DNA of 64,000 nucleotides from Pterois miles (lineage: Eukaryota > Chordata > Actinopteri > Perciformes > Scorpaenidae): contig CAMQGK010000247.1 of assembly GCA_947000775.1 (NCBI GenBank), positions 620,001 through 684,000 of the forward strand, given 5' to 3'. Position numbers and translations under genes: made by a program. This document shows, in pieces, positions 60,561-64,000 of this stretch. Below the pieces are notes generated by a model, which searched no databases, was not told the origin of the DNA, and was given only the letters and a program-made list of their open reading frames with translations. Position 1 is the first letter of the stretch. Every line of letters begins with the position of its first letter.

Positions 60561-62957
60561 TACTGTACTGTACTGTATATTTTCATTATACAATAATGCT
60601 GTTAAGTGACAGGTAGTAGCACAAATGATGCATGTGTGAGATAAAGACTTGAAATAGAGAAACTTCAGTTGAGCAACTTTAGTTGTTAGAATAATAAAAA
60701 AAAAAATCAACAGAAGGACATTGTAGATAAACAAGATGTACAAGTTGTGTGCCTGGGGAAGTAATCTCCCAAGGCAGACCCACTGCTGGGCGAACACACC
60801 TCTGCTATTGATTAGCTCATTAACAAATAAACAGCCACGCAGAGCTGTGCTCTCCACAGCAGTGACTAAAAACTTCTAGATGTTCTCTATCGACCGATTG
60901 ACTTCTCTGCCTTTTTCTTTTTTGCCTTTCGTTCCCTCCTTCCCTCCCTTGCTCTCTCTCACTCTTCCTTCGCTTCCTTGACACTCTCTCGCCTGTCCTC
61001 CCTTCCTAATGAAAGGAGAAGATAGTATCTCAGGGCCAGCTCATTAACACACACTCCCAATTAACTGTCAACCCTCTCACCAGAGAGAGATGGAGGGGAA
61101 GAAATGAATGAATGGAGGGTAGGTGATGTGTAGACAGAGCAGAACGTTTAAAAAATGCAAACGCAAAATAATTTATGTCTGTCTGTGGGAGTGGGAGAAG
61201 GAAGAGGACAGCTAATAAAGTACAGTTTATGAACTCTGTTGAGTCTTAATGACCTGTCTCTGTTTTATCAGCCGTTTGGGAAAGATTAAGGCCACACAAA
61301 TGTGTGTTTGCCTTCGAGTGCGTATGTGTGTGCCAGATAGTGTCAGCCATCACCGCGTGGATGGTCGAGTCGTTTGTCTGTTGTAGCTTAATTTTAAAAT
61401 AACTTTGAAACACAGCTCGGCTGTCAGGGTTGCCGCTGGCAAAAGGGCCAATAAGACTGGAGCCATGGGAGCGGTCAGCAGCTGGAGCACTGTGACCCAG
61501 CCGGGCCAAAAAGGTTTATGGTGTCTCGCTTTCTCACCCTGTGATAAGCCTGTTCCCTCTCTTGTTTTTTTTCTGACCAATCAGATTTAATACCACTAGA
61601 GTGTTAGAGTGCTATTTGTAGCAGGCAGTTTGGCAGCTACTTAAAATGATAAGGGCCAATAAAGGTGTTTTCTTCTTTAACCATTTTTTTTTTATTGATT
61701 AGAGAGTAAAGGGGAATGAGTGAGCTCATTTTAAACTGAATGGCAGTTACAGCTCCACAACAGCACTATTGACAGCAGCCAGTAGGGTGGAAAGGAAAAA
61801 AAATCAATACAGCTGATTTTAAAAAGCAGGACAGTTAGAGAACCATCCTATTTATAATCAGCATTATGCCAACATGTTGCTTTTCTTATCTCATGTAACT
61901 CAAAAGATTCAATTTTACTACATCCCAAAAACTAACAAAAACCAATAGTGTAGTGCTGTGCTGTGTCCATTTATTCAGCTCAAAAGTCAAGCATAAACAT
62001 ATGCACTGAAAAACATAAGCAGTGATGTCAAGCTGAACATTGAAGTAAACATTCATACTAGCAGAGTTAACTACAGCAGCTGGGGAGCACAAGGAGCCGA
62101 TATGTAATCCTCCTAGTATGAATGTTTACTCCGCCGTTACTGTTGACTTCAGTGCTTACAGAAGGGAACGGTGCGGCTGCTTCCTGCTTGCTCTCATTCG
62201 CGACGTTGTAACTTCTTGTCCTCCCTTTTTTTTTTGGAAATAATTCTGGATATCCATGCCACACTAACGACGGCTACCATAGCGTGAATGTATGACTCAG
62301 TGACCCACCCCACTCTACCTGTAATTGGCTAGCAGTTGCGTCATTCGTTGGTCGGGTTGGTTGAATTGTACGATCGACAAGTAGAGATAGAAATAACAGA
62401 ATAACCGTCACTCCAAGGTGAAAAACAAAACCCAAATAAAATAAACAGCTTCCAGTCCAGCTCTGTCAAACACACGGCGCTTGAATTCACCACACCACAG
62501 ACTGTATGGTTGTAGCTACTGTGGTTCGAAGGCCAATCACACCTTGCATTAACTCAAAGAATGCTTGCCATGATTAGCTGCTGGCAAAATAGTAATATAC
62601 TCTTTTTGCAGGTATTGTTTGACTGGAGAAGTTTTGATACTACTTGGTACTGGGTTATTTTGGGCGCTACCTTACTTTTTTTTTTAAAAAATGATTCTAA
62701 TTTATTTTATATTATTTTTATCGTTGCATACATACATAAAATTTGACCTCTGTATTAAACCCATCCTCAGCATTTAGGAGCAGTGGGCTGTAAAGTACAC
62801 AGGATTAACTTGTTCATTGTCTCACTCAAAGACACATCGCCATGTGGACAGTAGGAGCCCTAACCCCTTATGGTCAGCCTTAAATGTATCATGTACCGAT
62901 ATCCAGCCCTAATTATTACTGAAATAACAGTAAGATCAATCATGTCTTGTTTTCTAT

Positions 62958-63331
62958 TAGGGCTTTCAATTGATTAAAACATTTAATCGCAATTAATCAC
63001 ATTATTGTCTATGATTAATACAAAAAATTAATCTCACATTTTTTAATCTGTTCAATATGTACCTTTAAGGGTGATTTGTCAAGTATTTAATACTTTTATC
63101 AACATGGGAGCGGACAAATATTGTGCTTTATACATTATTTAGCATCCTTCGTGACAAGCTAGTATTACATGGTTTCATGGACATGGATTCCTTAGGTTTT
63201 CTAGTTTCATATCAAACCAGTAACTTCACTTTGCCTTTTAAAATGATGATGAAAATCATTACGCTAATGTGTCAAACAAATTGGTGGCGTTAAATCGAAT
63301 TTCTGTGATGGCATTAACTTTGACAGCCCTG
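62958..63331 (+). mobile_element. hAT-like MITE family A, copy 7 (internally deleted)
   Basis: Termini TAGGGCTTTCAATTG and TTTGACAGCCCTG. Flanks TTTTCTAT (62950-62957) and ATTCCTAT (63332-63339) match at 6 of 8. The central segment, including the DR1 region, is deleted. Confidence 0.75.
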
Positions 63332-63774
63332 ATTCCTATCACATGTTGTTTTAGTCATTTAAAATGTCTTTATGTGTGCGCACATGCGTGACCTCTTCAT
63401 GTGTGTAAGACTGAGTTGAGAGCAATAAAAAAAATAACGTGAAACTAAAAAGGATTAGCTGAGTAGGTGTTTTATATATTTTGTGGAAGAGAAGGGAGGC
63501 TTGCTGGGACTGAAACTCACTTTGTTCACTGACTGAAACAAAACACTCACTGATGTATCGCTGATAGCTATGAAGATAAACATGAGCAAAGCACTAATAA
63601 ACAGTAAACACAAAGACTGATGGGAATACAAGAGTGAATAAATTAACCATATTTTCCGTTGATTTGACTTTATGTATAAACCTTCAGAGAGAAATCTTGG
63701 AGTTAAAATCCCAGAGAAAGAAGAGGATGTTGACTCTGATTTCTCCTGACAGTTTCCTGTCCTGCTTGCCCTCT

Positions 63775-63888
<114 letters not shown>

Positions 63889-64000
63889 TCTGGTCGATGT
63901 TCGGAACATATGTCTGCTGTCTCCATGGTAACATGATACAGAACCACACATAAATCCACGTGAGGTTGTGACTGTTCCTGAGTGGAGGAAGGCCTCTTCA

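Noticed and set aside
63661..63760. Possible last mad1l1 exon (frame reading REILELKSQRKKRMLTLI)
   Set aside because: Superficially coiled-coil, but it lacks the conserved Mad1 C-terminal residues, and no stop and splice arrangement fits.

Overview
This window is vertebrate, almost certainly teleost, nuclear DNA. It holds one recognisable protein-coding gene on the + strand, mad1l1 (spindle-assembly-checkpoint protein Mad1). The gene is split into short, phase-consistent exons with GT-AG introns. The introns are full of fish-type microsatellites, MITE-like repeats, a tRNA-derived SINE, truncated LINEs and a broken pogo-like transposon. No bacterial, phage, CRISPR or viral gene is visible. Fish origin is inferred from the protein and from the repeat style; no species is assigned.

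Layout: 1-600 is AT-rich and featureless. 600-800 looks like a TATA-less promoter (two TCGCGA-core palindromes) with a probable non-coding first exon. Intron 1 (to about 2861) carries a reverse LINE 3' end and a SINE with a perfect 13-bp target-site duplication. Coding exons 2-6 (2873-3907) are packed into about 1 kb; exons 7-9 end at 7875; exons 10-11 lie at 12.9-13.9 kb, exon 12 at 19.9 kb, exon 13 at 22.2 kb, exon 14 at 24.2 kb, exon 15 at 26.8 kb, exon 16 at 45.0 kb (after an 18-kb intron) and exon 17 at 52.5 kb. From 52725 to 64000 is intron only. The 16 coding exons join without a frame break into 673 codons. Only the last roughly 45-50 residues of Mad1 are missing, presumably encoded beyond the window.

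The protein is a long coiled coil (residues 1 to about 530), followed by the Mad2-interaction motif in exon 16 (RVLHIKMNP, residues 540-548), and by the C-terminal kinetochore domain in exon 17 with its RLK motif (623-625). This matches Mad1's known job of holding closed Mad2 at unattached kinetochores.

The introns record a layered history of transposition. At least two hAT-like MITE families (8-bp target duplications mostly 6/8 to 7/8 conserved), a long-armed inverted-repeat family, a palindromic family and others are present in two to seven copies, several nested in one another. Four copies of the commonest MITE carry a DR1 nuclear-receptor-type motif, perfect in three. Other leads are RFX X-box-like sites, a homeodomain-type dyad, several repeat-poor blocks that may be conserved regulatory DNA, and unusual interleaved inverted repeats. 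I found no convincing wholly new biological system; the findings are ranked accordingly.
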